Shown: positions 9,471 to 19,336 of the stretch, piece after piece | Numbering within the stretch: position 1 is the stretch's first letter | Layout of the letters: every line of letters starts with the position of its first letter | From: an uncultured Erythrobacter sp. | GTDB taxonomy: Bacteria; Pseudomonadota; Alphaproteobacteria; Sphingomonadales; Sphingomonadaceae | Direction of reading: 5' to 3' | Assembly: GCA_947503275.1 (NCBI GenBank) | Contig: CANNCZ010000001.1 | Location: 1,612,001 to 1,676,000, forward strand | DNA length: 64,000 bases | Position numbers and translations under genes: made by a program | The notes under the pieces: model-generated | What the model saw: the letters and a program-made list of their open reading frames with translations, nothing else | Told to the model about the DNA's origin: nothing | Databases searched by the model: none

Positions 9471-9890
9471 CTAGCTGGATCGCTTCTTTTCCTCCAGCGG
9501 CGGCCCAGCTGGAAGCGACCACTCGGATCCGGTCTTCTCTGTGAGCTTAGCTGCGACTTTATCCATACGGTCGGCCAATAGGCCATCGAGGAAGTCCACC
9601 AGTTCTTGCCATTCAGGAGCACCACCAATCTGCATCCGCATTTCGGACCCAAGGCTAATTTCAAATCGGCCATCCTGGAAGCCGATCTCCATCGCCTCAT
9701 TGATTGTGTGATGTCCTGCATTGTGGGCGAACCGTTTGTTCCTCAGGTCAATAATCTCATCGTGGAACCCGCGAAGGTGCTCGGGCAAGGTGGCTCTCGC
9801 AAAGCCACTTCCGATCCCACCTTGCTGTAATCTAGCATATGTCACGACAAAGGCTGTGATCAGCATCTCGTTCTCGAGAATCGCCTCCAT
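9471..9890 (-). CDS. Hypothetical protein with HEPN-like Rx5H motif
   Basis: The frame is open up to 10184, but the upstream part is antisense to the restriction gene remnant. The ATG at 9890 (MEAILENEMLITAF) gives 139 residues; a somewhat longer N-terminus cannot be excluded. The protein is helical, with a segment DLRNKRFAHN (Rx5H) that resembles the RNase motif of HEPN proteins such as AbiU2-like families, and an acidic/basic C-terminal tail. No family is securely recognised. It lies between tRNA-Thr and the truncated Res gene, in an island with other defence-type genes. Confidence 0.5.
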   Translation of the reverse strand: MEAILENEMLITAFVVTYARLQQGGIGSGFARATLPEHLRGFHDEIIDLRNKRFAHNAGHHTINEAMEIGFQDGRFEISLGSEMRMQIGGAPEWQELVDFLDGLLADRMDKVAAKLTEKTGSEWSLPAGPPLEEKKRSS

Positions 9891-9986
9891 TGTCGCTGCA
9901 AATCGATACTCCGTCAGACGTTGTTTGATATGTTTCAGTGTGACGAGATTGATGGATGCGAACGATAGCCGAGAAAGCTGTGATAA

Positions 9987-12140
9987 CTCACTATCAACCG
10001 ACTTCAGGATGGCGCGGCCGTCATTCGCCAGTCGCGGGAGGGGCTGGATCCGCCAATCTACCAGCTCCAGGAAACTCGTCCTGTGTTGATCTTGGACGAG
10101 CCACAGAACATGGAAAGCGATCTTTCGGTTTCCGCGTTGGCTTCGCTCAATCCGTTCTGCGCTCTGCGTTACAGCGCGACCCATCGAAACTCCTATAACG
10201 TAGTCTACCGCCTGACACCGTTCGACGCCTACCGTAAGGGTCTTGTAAAGCGAATCGAGATCGCATCTGTTGTTCAGGAAGACAACGAGAATTTGCCGTT
10301 TCTAAGGGTTGAAGCGCTAAATTCCACCAAGCGAACGGTCAGCGCCAAGCTCTCCGTGCACAAACTCATGAAGACCGGAAAAATCCAAGAGAAAATCATA
10401 ACAGTGCGGAGCGGCGACAGCTTAGTCGAGAAAACCGGTCGCACAGAGTACGACGGTTTCGTTGTGGAGGAGATTAACCCCGGATCGGGCTTTATCCGCT
10501 TCCTCAACAATCAAGAATTGGCGCTCGGAGGCGAGCAAGGCACTGACCGCGAGGCACTGTTCGAGGCACAAATTGCGTTCACGATCGAAGAGCACTTTCG
10601 GCGCCAACGACGCTTGAAAGGACACGGCATCAAGGTCTTATCCCTCTTTTTCATCGATAAGGTGGACAACTACGCACCCGACGACGGCAAACTGAAGCTA
10701 ATGTTCGTGAAGTCGTTTGATGAAATCAAACAACGTTACGACGAATGGAAGGATGTCAGCGCTGCCGATGTCCAAAAAGCCTATTTCGCCACGAAGACCA
10801 AGAAGTCGGGCGAAGTCGAAATTTTGGACAGCACGGGCAAATCTAAGCAAGACGATGAAGCCTTCAACCTCATTATGCGAGAGAAAGAGCGGCTTTTGTC
10901 GTTTGACGAGCCGGTTTCATTCATCTTCTCACACTCCGCGCTGCGTGAAGGCTGGGACAACCCCAATGTCTTCCAGATTTGCACAATGCGTGAGGTCGGT
11001 ACAGATACTGAGCGCCGTCAGCAGGTCGGGCGCGGCGTACGCCTTCCGGTAAATCAGGATGGTGACCGTATCCAAGACGAACAGATCAATGTTCTGACAG
11101 TTATTGCCAGTGAAACTTACGAACGGTTCGTCGCAGCCCTGCAAGGTGAAATAGAACGCGAATATGGGAGCGACGGCGTCCCGCCACCTCCACCCAACCA
11201 GCGCAAGCGCAAGACAATCAAATTGCGTAAGCAATTCATGCTCAGACCAGAATTCGAGGACCTTTGGGCTAAAATCAAACACAAAACCCGGTATTCGGTA
11301 GAGATCGATACCGCGAAATTGGTGGACGACACAGTCGCTGAGCTTGACCAATCCACCATTAGAAAGCCCCGTATTACGATTTCAAAGGCCAGTATGCGGA
11401 TCGATGAGGCTGAAGACTTCTTCGAACCAATTGCCTTGAGTGGAGCTAAAACTGCTGTGGACTTGGCAGGCCGCTACCCTCTCCCAAATCTGATCGAGGT
11501 AATGGAAAGCCTCATGGAAAACACTTCGCCGCCAATGCGATTGTCGCGGCGCACCCTCTTGGAAGTACTCAAGCAGACTTCTAAGCGCCGCGAGGCTACC
11601 GAGAACCCACACGAATTTGCGATCACTGCCGTTAACATTCTGAAGGCCAAGCTCGCTGATCAAATGGTCGACGGCATCAAGTACGAGAAAGACGGAGCTT
11701 GGTACGAGCAAACTCTGTTTGCGGACGAGATCCAAACCTGGGAAGAATATCTCGTGCCTAGCAAAGAGATTGGAGGCGTAGGCGGAACGCACCTTTATGA
11801 TGGGGTAAAGTGGGATTCTCCAACGATCGAGAAGCCGTTTATCGAGAGCCTCGAAAGAATGGCGAACGTTAAGCTCTACATAAAGTTACCGGACTGGTTC
11901 ACCATCGATACGCCAATTGGACGCTATAATCCAGATTGGGCGATCGTGATGGATGATCCAGAAACCGATGAAGACCTGCTATATTTGGTTCGAGAAACGA
12001 AGGGGACGCTGGACCTAAATGATCTGCGGCCCGATGAAAGAAGAAAGATAGTTTGTGGCCGTAAGCATTTTGGCAACGCGCTTTCAACAAGTTATCGAGT
12101 GGTAACGTGTGCGGCTGAACTTCCGGATGGGGGCATATAG
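9987..12140 (+). pseudogene. Type III restriction endonuclease Res subunit, 5'-truncated
   Basis: The open frame starts after a stop at 9984 and encodes the C-terminal two-thirds of a type III Res protein. It begins close to helicase motif II (RPVLILDEPQNMES), so the N-terminal third with the Walker A motif is missing. The later helicase motifs are present (HSALREGWDNPNVFQ, motif VI QQVGRGVRLP near residue 345 of the 10083 frame), as is the C-terminal nuclease (YNPDWAIVM then VRETKG, a PD-(D/E)XK pattern). Homology-like residues continue upstream of the GTG at 10083, which shows truncation rather than a true start. No Mod methyltransferase is nearby, so the system is a relic. The intact frame over 2 kb suggests the loss is recent. 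Confidence 0.8.
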
Positions 12141-12402
12141 ATTTTGCGCTGTTCCCATCAGCGCGTTTGGCGCCGACTTGCGGTTGTATGAACCGCGTAT
12201 TCCTCGAAAATTATTTCATGCCCGGCGATCCGTAGTGCTAGATTCAAACGTTCATCGAGAAATACAAATTCAAGGCCCCCACGAGGGCTTGGACGTTGTG
12301 ACAGCCGCTGACGCCTACTTCGGTTGGGCTCCTGCCATCATGAAACGACGCAAGTTTCGCCAAATGTTCTTATTCCGGGCAAGATGTCCGACTTGCATCG
12401 GT

Positions 12403-13326
12403 CTAAGCCTTCCATTCCCCTGCTCTGGCGTCACCGGTACGATGGAATTGCCAAACTAGGTTCACAACATCCCGAAAGTCTGAATTTTCGACAGCCAGTC
12501 TGTTGCAACTCGCCCAGTCAGTGTCGGCACGCTCTCGCGACGGAATGAGAATTTGGCTTTCAGCCGGATTTTCGCTGTCGAGCTTAATCAGTCCGATGCC
12601 GTGCAACGCGGCCAACATTCGGAGTTCCTTCAGCGTTTCAGTACCCTCGACTTCGCCCGCCACTAGATATCCAAAATTCGCCCATGAAGAATTGGACACT
12701 GCCTGGAAATACGCTTCCCGCACGTTCGAACGGTTCAAAAGTATTTTGACTTCGAAGGACCACAAGCGACTTTTCTGACCACCCGCTTCGGAAACGCACG
12801 CCTTAACTTCTGGCGTCCAGTCAGCAGTTAGGTCTTCAAATGATACGACATCAGGGAAGAGCCATCGGTTGCCCTGTGGGCCACGCCGATTTGACGACCG
12901 CTTTTCATCGATGCGGTGCGTATGAAGTCCTAGTTCGCTTTTCAGGTATTCCGCTAAAAGGGGATAAAGGTCGTGCTCACTTAATCCTGGCATCTCAGAG
13001 CGGCTTACATCGTCGCCCGCGCTGTCATTGACCGCCGCAATTTCAGCCTCTTCGGATTGTTCAGACCAGTAATAGCGCCTTGGGCGACCCTCAGTCGTAC
13101 GCACCTGAGGGTGACGCTGAGTTATTGCGGGACGATTAGCACCGATCTCAGCCACCAATTGTTGCAGCAGGTCTGCTTCTGTTTTTAGAGCGCTGCTGCG
13201 CTCCAATTTTGCCAGACAGGCTTCTGGATAGGTTTCGAAAATCCATTCAGCGATTTGCCTCGCTTTGAGTTTTTCGCCCTGATTGGCTTTCAGGCATTCA
13301 ACGACCGACTTTCTAAGTTGCATCAT
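12403..13326 (-). CDS. COG2958 (HrgA-like) protein: HTH plus putative PD-(D/E)XK nuclease
   Basis: The ATG at 13326 (MMQLRKSVVECLKANQG) follows a GGGGGG tract and gives 307 residues; an upstream ATG at 13362 is in frame. The N-terminal 70 residues look like the HARE-HTH winged helix found in restriction-linked proteins. The C-terminal half has a PD-(D/E)XK arrangement: LFPDVV (Asp159) and WSFEVK (Glu192, Lys194), followed by a Gln in EAYFQAV. COG2958/HrgA proteins occur beside restriction-modification genes, but their role is not established. The gene is divergent from the giant sacsin-like ATPase gene. Confidence 0.75.
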   Translation of the reverse strand: MMQLRKSVVECLKANQGEKLKARQIAEWIFETYPEACLAKLERSSALKTEADLLQQLVAEIGANRPAITQRHPQVRTTEGRPRRYYWSEQSEEAEIAAVNDSAGDDVSRSEMPGLSEHDLYPLLAEYLKSELGLHTHRIDEKRSSNRRGPQGNRWLFPDVVSFEDLTADWTPEVKACVSEAGGQKSRLWSFEVKILLNRSNVREAYFQAVSNSSWANFGYLVAGEVEGTETLKELRMLAALHGIGLIKLDSENPAESQILIPSRERADTDWASCNRLAVENSDFRDVVNLVWQFHRTGDARAGEWKA

Positions 13327-13747
13327 TCCCCCCAAGAAGCGAGATTTTCTTATGAAAGACAAATCGCTAACTGTCTATGCGGCTTACGCGGGGGTGCGTT
13401 CACAACCAATAAGTACAAAACTGAGAGAATGTCATGGGCTCATTTCGCGACCCGACTCCTGTCATTGGCCGATGGCTCACCTCTACAGAAAGCAGTCATT
13501 GCTGGTAACGAACCGACAGATTAGTTCGTGCGACCCGCCCGCCTACACAGACTACGCCGCGAAACTGCCAGATAAGTGAGATCAGTAAGTCACCTTCGAA
13601 TCAGTTTTTATAACAGTCTTTTAGCCCTTTTTTCGCTTCTCCAGGGAACGGTTGAGGCGTTAAGCCTCTGAAAAAACTTGATGCTGCTTTCATTTCGATT
13701 CAGGATCGGGAAACATCTGCTGGTCGGTGCGAGTGAAGCGGGAGTAA
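13327..13747. other. Intergenic, divergent promoter region
   Basis: These 421 bases separate the COG2958 gene (minus) from the sacsin-like gene (plus) and must hold both promoters. I see no convincing sigma-70 boxes, repeats or ORF of note; the right half is AT-richer (around 13600-13680). Confidence 0.5.
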
Positions 13748-16700
13748 ATGAGTGAAAGTTCCGATGGTGACAGAAAATTGACTTCTCTCCCAGAGGGCGC
13801 TTCTCCTGCGGCGCAAGTCGAGTCCGTTCTCTTGAACCAATTGGCTAACGCAGCAGATGCCGCAGAGAAGGGACTGCGTCCATACCAGAGCCTTCGCAAT
13901 CTGGGAGAGGTGATAGGCGGCGAATACGGCGACCGCGTCCTCTTCGAGCTTTTCCAGAATGCCCACGATGCGCATGACGAGGGTGGTGCCGGCTCGATCC
14001 TACTTAAGTTGGTCATAAATGATGATGAGCAAGGTGATCTCTACGTCGCCAACACTGGCCGAGGTTTCGATTGGAACAATGTCGATGCGATCCGGAACGT
14101 CGGGCTATCCAGCAAATCGGTCGGTGAGGGCATCGGCAACAAGGGCCTGGGATTTCGTTCGGTAGAGACGCTCACCAACGACGTCAGGATCTACTCGCAG
14201 TCGCGATCCGTGAGTTCCCAAAGGTTCGATGGATTCTGCTTCCGGTTCGCAGATCGCGCCGAGATAGAACATGCCGCGATGCGCGTGACGTCGGCAGCGA
14301 CTGCAGCGAAGGTAGCGCGCGAGCTTCCGCGATATCTCGCAGCAGTGCCGCTGGCCGAACAGTCTGATGAAATCCGCGCGTTCGCTGAAGAAGGATTCGC
14401 CACAGTGGTACACCTACCTCTGCGGGGTGAGGCTGCGGTGTCGATCGCGCGGACCCAGGCCATGGCGCTGGCAGAAGTCGAGGTGCCGCTGCTCCTCTTT
14501 CTGGAGCGTCTCGAGAAGGTGGTCATCGAGTTGCATGACGCGGAAGGGGTCACCCGCCGCAGGCTGAGCCGCCGGGTATCAGAGCGCCCGGAGCCCGACG
14601 CTGAATCTCGCACAAGTTACGAGGTGGTTTCCATCGGACCGGGCCGGCGCAGGTATCTGGTTGCACGCCGACAGGTGGACCGCGATCGACTGGTGACTGC
14701 GGTCGAGGCGAGCATCGACAAGGAGCCGCAGCTCGCGCGCTGGCGCGACTGGCAAGGCGACCCCAAGGTGTCGGTTGCCATCCCCTTGAACGCCACGGAT
14801 GCCGAGCCCGGACGAATCTACAACTTCCTGCCGATGGCGGACGAGATGCCGTCTCCGCTCGCCGGTCACATCGATGCTCCGTTCTACGCCACGATCGACC
14901 GCAGGCGTGCCAACTTCGACCTCCCGCTCAACGCCTTCCTGCTGGACGAGGTCGCCGATACGGCCGTACAGGCCGCGCTCGAACTCAAGTCCATGCCGGG
15001 TGCCACCTTTCGCAATGCCGTGTTCGACCTCGCCGCTTGGGATCCGAAGGACCTCGATCGTCTCGAACGGGTCTGCGCCGAACGGGACCTGGACTGGAAG
15101 GACCTCGAACTCGTGCCCGAGGCGGGAGGCGAAGACCTGTGGTGCTCGTTCCAGTCAACATACGTCTGGGAGGAGAAGGGTTACCGACTCCTACGAGTGC
15201 GCAGGCTGATCAAGGCTGGCATCGAGAACATTGCGGATCCGGATCTGGGCGAACTTCGCCTGGACCGGATATGCGCCATGCTGGGCGCCATCCCCGTGAG
15301 GGCCGTTCCTAATGAGCAGGATCTCAGCTCATGGCTCGAAATGGTCGCAGGTTCGCTGGTTTCCGATGGCTCTTCGCCGAAGACGTGGGGCACGTTCTAC
15401 GAGGAATGCCGCAAGGCGCTACCCTCCGTAGCAGCGCTTTCGCACCTCGGCGGCAAGCAGGTCCTTCGCACACGCGATGGCATTCAAGCGGCCGCGGGCG
15501 GTGAAGGCGAGCTGCCTGTCTTCGTTCGGGAAGCGATCGGCAAGAGGAGGAAGTCCGGAGAAGCGCCGCTTCCTCCGAAATCCATAGCGAGCAAGTTCTC
15601 CATGCTGGATGACAATGTTCCGTTGTCCCCCGAGACCATCTCCGGCTTCGTGAAGGCGAAGCTGGTCAGGCGATACGATGCGCTGGCGGTCCTTGCGGAA
15701 GTCCCTGCAAGCTTCGGCGATCGGCCCGCTCCGAAACGACGGGAAGAAGCGCTAAAGTGGGCATTCGAGGTCTGGCGCGCAGAAGGCGCGAAGTGTGAGA
15801 AGGTTCTCGAGAGGATCGATATCCATGTCGAGACGACCGGTGGCTGGCGACCGGCAACCGAAGCGCGCTTCTCCGAAGGCTGGACGGCGCAAGGTCGCAG
15901 TCTCACGACGTATCTCGCGGAAGCGTCTTCACTTTCTCCGGACTGCCGGGAGGCAGCTGGAATGCTGCTCGTCTCGGAAGGGTCCTGGATACCGAAGTCG
16001 GCGCCCCTGCGAAAGGAATGGACGGATTTCCTGAAGGTCATCGGCGTCGAGGACGGCCTGCCCCTTCTCGCCGACGACAAGGCGCCCAAGACAGGAGCGC
16101 CAGTGTACGTCTGGAATGCGTTTCTTCGACAGAAGGAGCCGAAGGTCGGCCGCACGGTCGCATGGGTTGCCGCGAATTCCAGCACGTATCTTCACAACCC
16201 CTGGACCGGCTATTCCCGCAGAGGAGAACTGTGGCGTTTTCCTGGTCAGTTGGAGCACCAGAAGATGCCGCCCGAGGCACGTCGTCGGCTTGCCGAACTC
16301 GCCATGGTCCAGGCGGCCCGAAGCGCGGATGAATGGGCGCGATGGCGCCTCGGGAGATACGATCGGTCCAGGTCGGACTGGAACGAAGCGGTATTTTGGA
16401 CCCCGGCTGCGGTCTTTCTCGCAAAGTCGCGCTGGATGCCTGTCGACGCTGACGACGACCGGTTCCTTCGCCCCAACGAACTCTGGGCGACCACCGATGG
16501 CCGCAGAAGTCCGCCACGTTACGTCCAGCGACCAAAGGACAGGTTGGTCAAGCTGATCGAGAACGAAGAGGAACTCTCATCAGCGCTTTTCTCCACCGCC
16601 ATCGGTCTTCGGGACTGGTCTTCGATCGGACAGGTCGCGGCCAAGCTGGCCGCGATGGCGACGGGCGCGTCAATCCTGCATCCCGGGGAACGTGTTCCGT

Positions 16701-19030
16701 TTCGCAAAGCATATCAGCAAGCATGGAACGAGGCCTGCTCTTCTGAAGTGGATCTCCCTTCGGATCTTCCGGTCTTCGTTATGACCTCGACTGGTCCAAC
16801 GGTCTCCTGTGGGGACCCCGAAGATCGTCCCCGCATCTTCGTTACTGGCGACCAGCATTCTCCGGAGACCAAGGCTGTACTCGCTGCCGGAGAAGCTGTT
16901 CTGGCTCTGGCCGACGATGCTGTGGCCATGTCGGCGATCGGGAAACTGAACGATAGCGGCGCTTTCGATGCGCTCCCGATCGACGCAGGCCAAGTAGGTG
17001 TTCTGGTCGACGGTATCCCGCTGGTCGTCTCGAATTCGGACCCGCTGCTGGCCAGTGACGGCCTTGAGTGGCTTCCCGAGGCGGCGATACTGGCGAACGA
17101 GGTCCTCGGGCAGGCCCTCGAGCGCCAGATCCCCGGTGGAACGGTCGCAGAGCGGCTGCGGCGTGTCCGGCTTCGTAGAGCGCGGACGATCCAGCTTTCG
17201 GTCGGCGGCAAGGCTGTGGAGGAGCCGTTGCGCTTCTACGCGCTTCCCGACGACGATCATCCTATGTTGGTGATCGGCGACGACGAGGACATCACGTGGA
17301 GCGTGCTGGCCGAAGCGGCACCCGCTCTTTCCACGCTTCTCGATGGCAGAATGCGCTCGTTCGAGACCCTCCTCCTTCGCCTTGCGGCTCGACGTCCGAC
17401 CGACGATCCCAGACGCCGCCCCAGTGAGGAGGATCTCGCCAGAGCCTTGGGGTGCAAGGTCGAGCTCGTCCACGACCACGTCCACGCCCTCACGGCGGAC
17501 AATGCGCTCGTCCTGGAACGCTTCGTACCGGTCATCGCCTGTCTGGCTGATCTCGAAATCGCCCTGCGCATGTTCGAGAGCTTGGGCGATGCGCCACGCC
17601 AATCGCTCATTATCGAGACGATGGAAGGCATCGCCGATCGGCTTCCTTGCACTCCTGACGAATTTTTCGACGAACTCGGTCGCCCGGATCTGGCGGAAGT
17701 CCGCCGTCGTTTGAACCTGGACTTCGGTGAGTTCAACCGGATTCTCGCCTCGCTCGGCCTACCGCTCCTCACCAACGAGGACGAACTCCGGCGTCTGTTC
17801 GAAACTTGGAAGAGGGAGCTGTCCGGCCCTGCGGTCGAGCGAATACGTCGGGCCTTCTGGCCGGACTTCGAAGCCGGACGGCCGCTTGATCGCTATGTGT
17901 CCATGCGGGAACTGGATTTTCTCGAATTCCAAGACGATTGGATCCTCGACCGAGAACACTTGTCCAAGGCGGACGTCAGCGACCTGCTAGATGCCAGGCT
18001 CGATGAAATTCTCGGCGAGGACGAGGGACACGATCTTGAGCCTCTAGAAAAGGTGCGGCGAGCATCGACCAAGGCTTTGCAGCGCTTCATCGAAGCCAAC
18101 GGTGCGGTTGTCGGCGCATGGTGTTTCGCCAACGGCATTGCCGATCCATGGAAGGCCGGCCCCCTTGCCGTGTTGAAGGACCTGAGCAGGCTGGGCATCC
18201 TGGACTTCGCTCGGGTCGACGAAGGCAGCGAGATCGAATTCCTGGCCCGGGCGAAGGTGTGGCCGGCGGGGATGGAGCGCACCGTCGAACCCGAGGTCCT
18301 GGGCCTCGATCCGGATGACCTGATGGGAGAACAGGAAAGGGAGCGTGAGCGACGGGAACGGCTCGAGGCCGAGAAGCGAACCATAAGTTTCGCTGGCACC
18401 CCGCTCGATACGCGCGCCGAAGCCTTCGCGAGGTCTCTGATCGACCTGGCAGACGACAGTATGTCCGACGGCGAGTGGCTGACACGATCTCGTCGGCGTC
18501 TCTCCCTCGCCGAACAAGCGATCCGAGATAAGAGCAGGTCCGGCCAGGGAGGCGGCAAGGGCGGGGGAAGGCGCAGGTCGGCGCGGACCACCGAGGAGAT
18601 GCGTTCGGCGATGGGCTTTGCCAGCGAGTATCTCGCGAGCCGCTTCCTCGCGGAGAAGCACAAGGAGCGGTACGACGACCGGTGCTGGGTGTCGGAGAAC
18701 CGTAGTCTGCTTGAGGTCGACTGGGAGGGTGACGACACGCTCGGCTACGATTTCCTGGTACGGACAGCAGAAGTCGAATGGCGCTACGAGGTGAAGTCGA
18801 ACTTAAACGACGAATTCGAATTCGAATTCTCCCAGAACGAGATGCGCGTGGCCGCGGAGTGCTCTTCGGATCGGACTCGCAAGTATCGCATTCTCTACGT
18901 GCCCTTCGTATTCGACCCCTCCCGATGGCGGGTTATGCAGCTGCCGAATCCCTTGAGCCACGATGGTCGAAACCGATTCCGGGAGATCGGTGCGGGAGCC
19001 ACTCGACTGAAGTTCGAGTTGGAGCGTTAG
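13748..19030 (+). CDS. Giant sacsin/NO VEIN-like ATPase with C-terminal DUF3883 (NOV_C) domain
   Basis: This 1760-residue protein has a GHKL-type ATPase of the sacsin type at its N-terminus: N-box ELFQNAHDA (Glu67, Asn71), ANTGRGF (101-107) and the glycine box GIGNKGLGFRSV (128-139). A very long middle region without recognised domains follows. The C-terminus carries a DUF3883/NOV_C domain whose GYDF...YEVKS residues (Asp1668, Glu1681, Lys1683) match a PD-(D/E)XK-like pattern. A basic Gly/Arg-rich linker lies near 1605. ATPase plus DUF3883 is the architecture of plant NO VEIN and of bacterial proteins in defence islands, so an anti-phage role is inferred. GGGAG sits 3-4 bases before the start. 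Base composition is visibly more GC-rich than the flanking genes. Confidence 0.85.
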   Translation: MSESSDGDRKLTSLPEGASPAAQVESVLLNQLANAADAAEKGLRPYQSLRNLGEVIGGEYGDRVLFELFQNAHDAHDEGGAGSILLKLVINDDEQGDLYVANTGRGFDWNNVDAIRNVGLSSKSVGEGIGNKGLGFRSVETLTNDVRIYSQSRSVSSQRFDGFCFRFADRAEIEHAAMRVTSAATAAKVARELPRYLAAVPLAEQSDEIRAFAEEGFATVVHLPLRGEAAVSIARTQAMALAEVEVPLLLFLERLEKVVIELHDAEGVTRRRLSRRVSERPEPDAESRTSYEVVSIGPGRRRYLVARRQVDRDRLVTAVEASIDKEPQLARWRDWQGDPKVSVAIPLNATDAEPGRIYNFLPMADEMPSPLAGHIDAPFYATIDRRRANFDLPLNAFLLDEVADTAVQAALELKSMPGATFRNAVFDLAAWDPKDLDRLERVCAERDLDWKDLELVPEAGGEDLWCSFQSTYVWEEKGYRLLRVRRLIKAGIENIADPDLGELRLDRICAMLGAIPVRAVPNEQDLSSWLEMVAGSLVSDGSSPKTWGTFYEECRKALPSVAALSHLGGKQVLRTRDGIQAAAGGEGELPVFVREAIGKRRKSGEAPLPPKSIASKFSMLDDNVPLSPETISGFVKAKLVRRYDALAVLAEVPASFGDRPAPKRREEALKWAFEVWRAEGAKCEKVLERIDIHVETTGGWRPATEARFSEGWTAQGRSLTTYLAEASSLSPDCREAAGMLLVSEGSWIPKSAPLRKEWTDFLKVIGVEDGLPLLADDKAPKTGAPVYVWNAFLRQKEPKVGRTVAWVAANSSTYLHNPWTGYSRRGELWRFPGQLEHQKMPPEARRRLAELAMVQAARSADEWARWRLGRYDRSRSDWNEAVFWTPAAVFLAKSRWMPVDADDDRFLRPNELWATTDGRRSPPRYVQRPKDRLVKLIENEEELSSALFSTAIGLRDWSSIGQVAAKLAAMATGASILHPGERVPFRKAYQQAWNEACSSEVDLPSDLPVFVMTSTGPTVSCGDPEDRPRIFVTGDQHSPETKAVLAAGEAVLALADDAVAMSAIGKLNDSGAFDALPIDAGQVGVLVDGIPLVVSNSDPLLASDGLEWLPEAAILANEVLGQALERQIPGGTVAERLRRVRLRRARTIQLSVGGKAVEEPLRFYALPDDDHPMLVIGDDEDITWSVLAEAAPALSTLLDGRMRSFETLLLRLAARRPTDDPRRRPSEEDLARALGCKVELVHDHVHALTADNALVLERFVPVIACLADLEIALRMFESLGDAPRQSLIIETMEGIADRLPCTPDEFFDELGRPDLAEVRRRLNLDFGEFNRILASLGLPLLTNEDELRRLFETWKRELSGPAVERIRRAFWPDFEAGRPLDRYVSMRELDFLEFQDDWILDREHLSKADVSDLLDARLDEILGEDEGHDLEPLEKVRRASTKALQRFIEANGAVVGAWCFANGIADPWKAGPLAVLKDLSRLGILDFARVDEGSEIEFLARAKVWPAGMERTVEPEVLGLDPDDLMGEQERERERRERLEAEKRTISFAGTPLDTRAEAFARSLIDLADDSMSDGEWLTRSRRRLSLAEQAIRDKSRSGQGGGKGGGRRRSARTTEEMRSAMGFASEYLASRFLAEKHKERYDDRCWVSENRSLLEVDWEGDDTLGYDFLVRTAEVEWRYEVKSNLNDEFEFEFSQNEMRVAAECSSDRTRKYRILYVPFVFDPSRWRVMQLPNPLSHDGRNRFREIGAGATRLKFELER

Positions 19031-19336
19031 CGGCTGGCAGGGTGGTACTCTTCTGCGTCGTCAAGCGGTCGCATCGAGTGACAACCCTTTTCGGGGCCGT
19101 CAAGAAATGGGAATTGGGTGGAGTCTAGATCGCCTGCTTCCAGAGGTCATTGGCATAAGAGCGGACTGTCGGATACCGACCCAACATCAGCCACAAACGT
19201 GACGATAGTCATCAAATGTCATGAATGAGGATTTCAGGCTTTGCGCGCTGCATGGTCGGTGTTTCGCCTCGCCTTTTGCCTGATAGGCGCTGTCACTTAC
19301 AAAAGCCAAGTTAGCAGTTTCTGACATGGCACCCTG
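19031..19336. other. Intergenic, no gene seen
   Basis: These 306 bases lie between the sacsin-like gene and the convergent integrase. I find no convincing ORF, RNA or attachment repeat; in particular there is no copy of the tRNA-Leu end found at 20693-20714. Confidence 0.5.
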
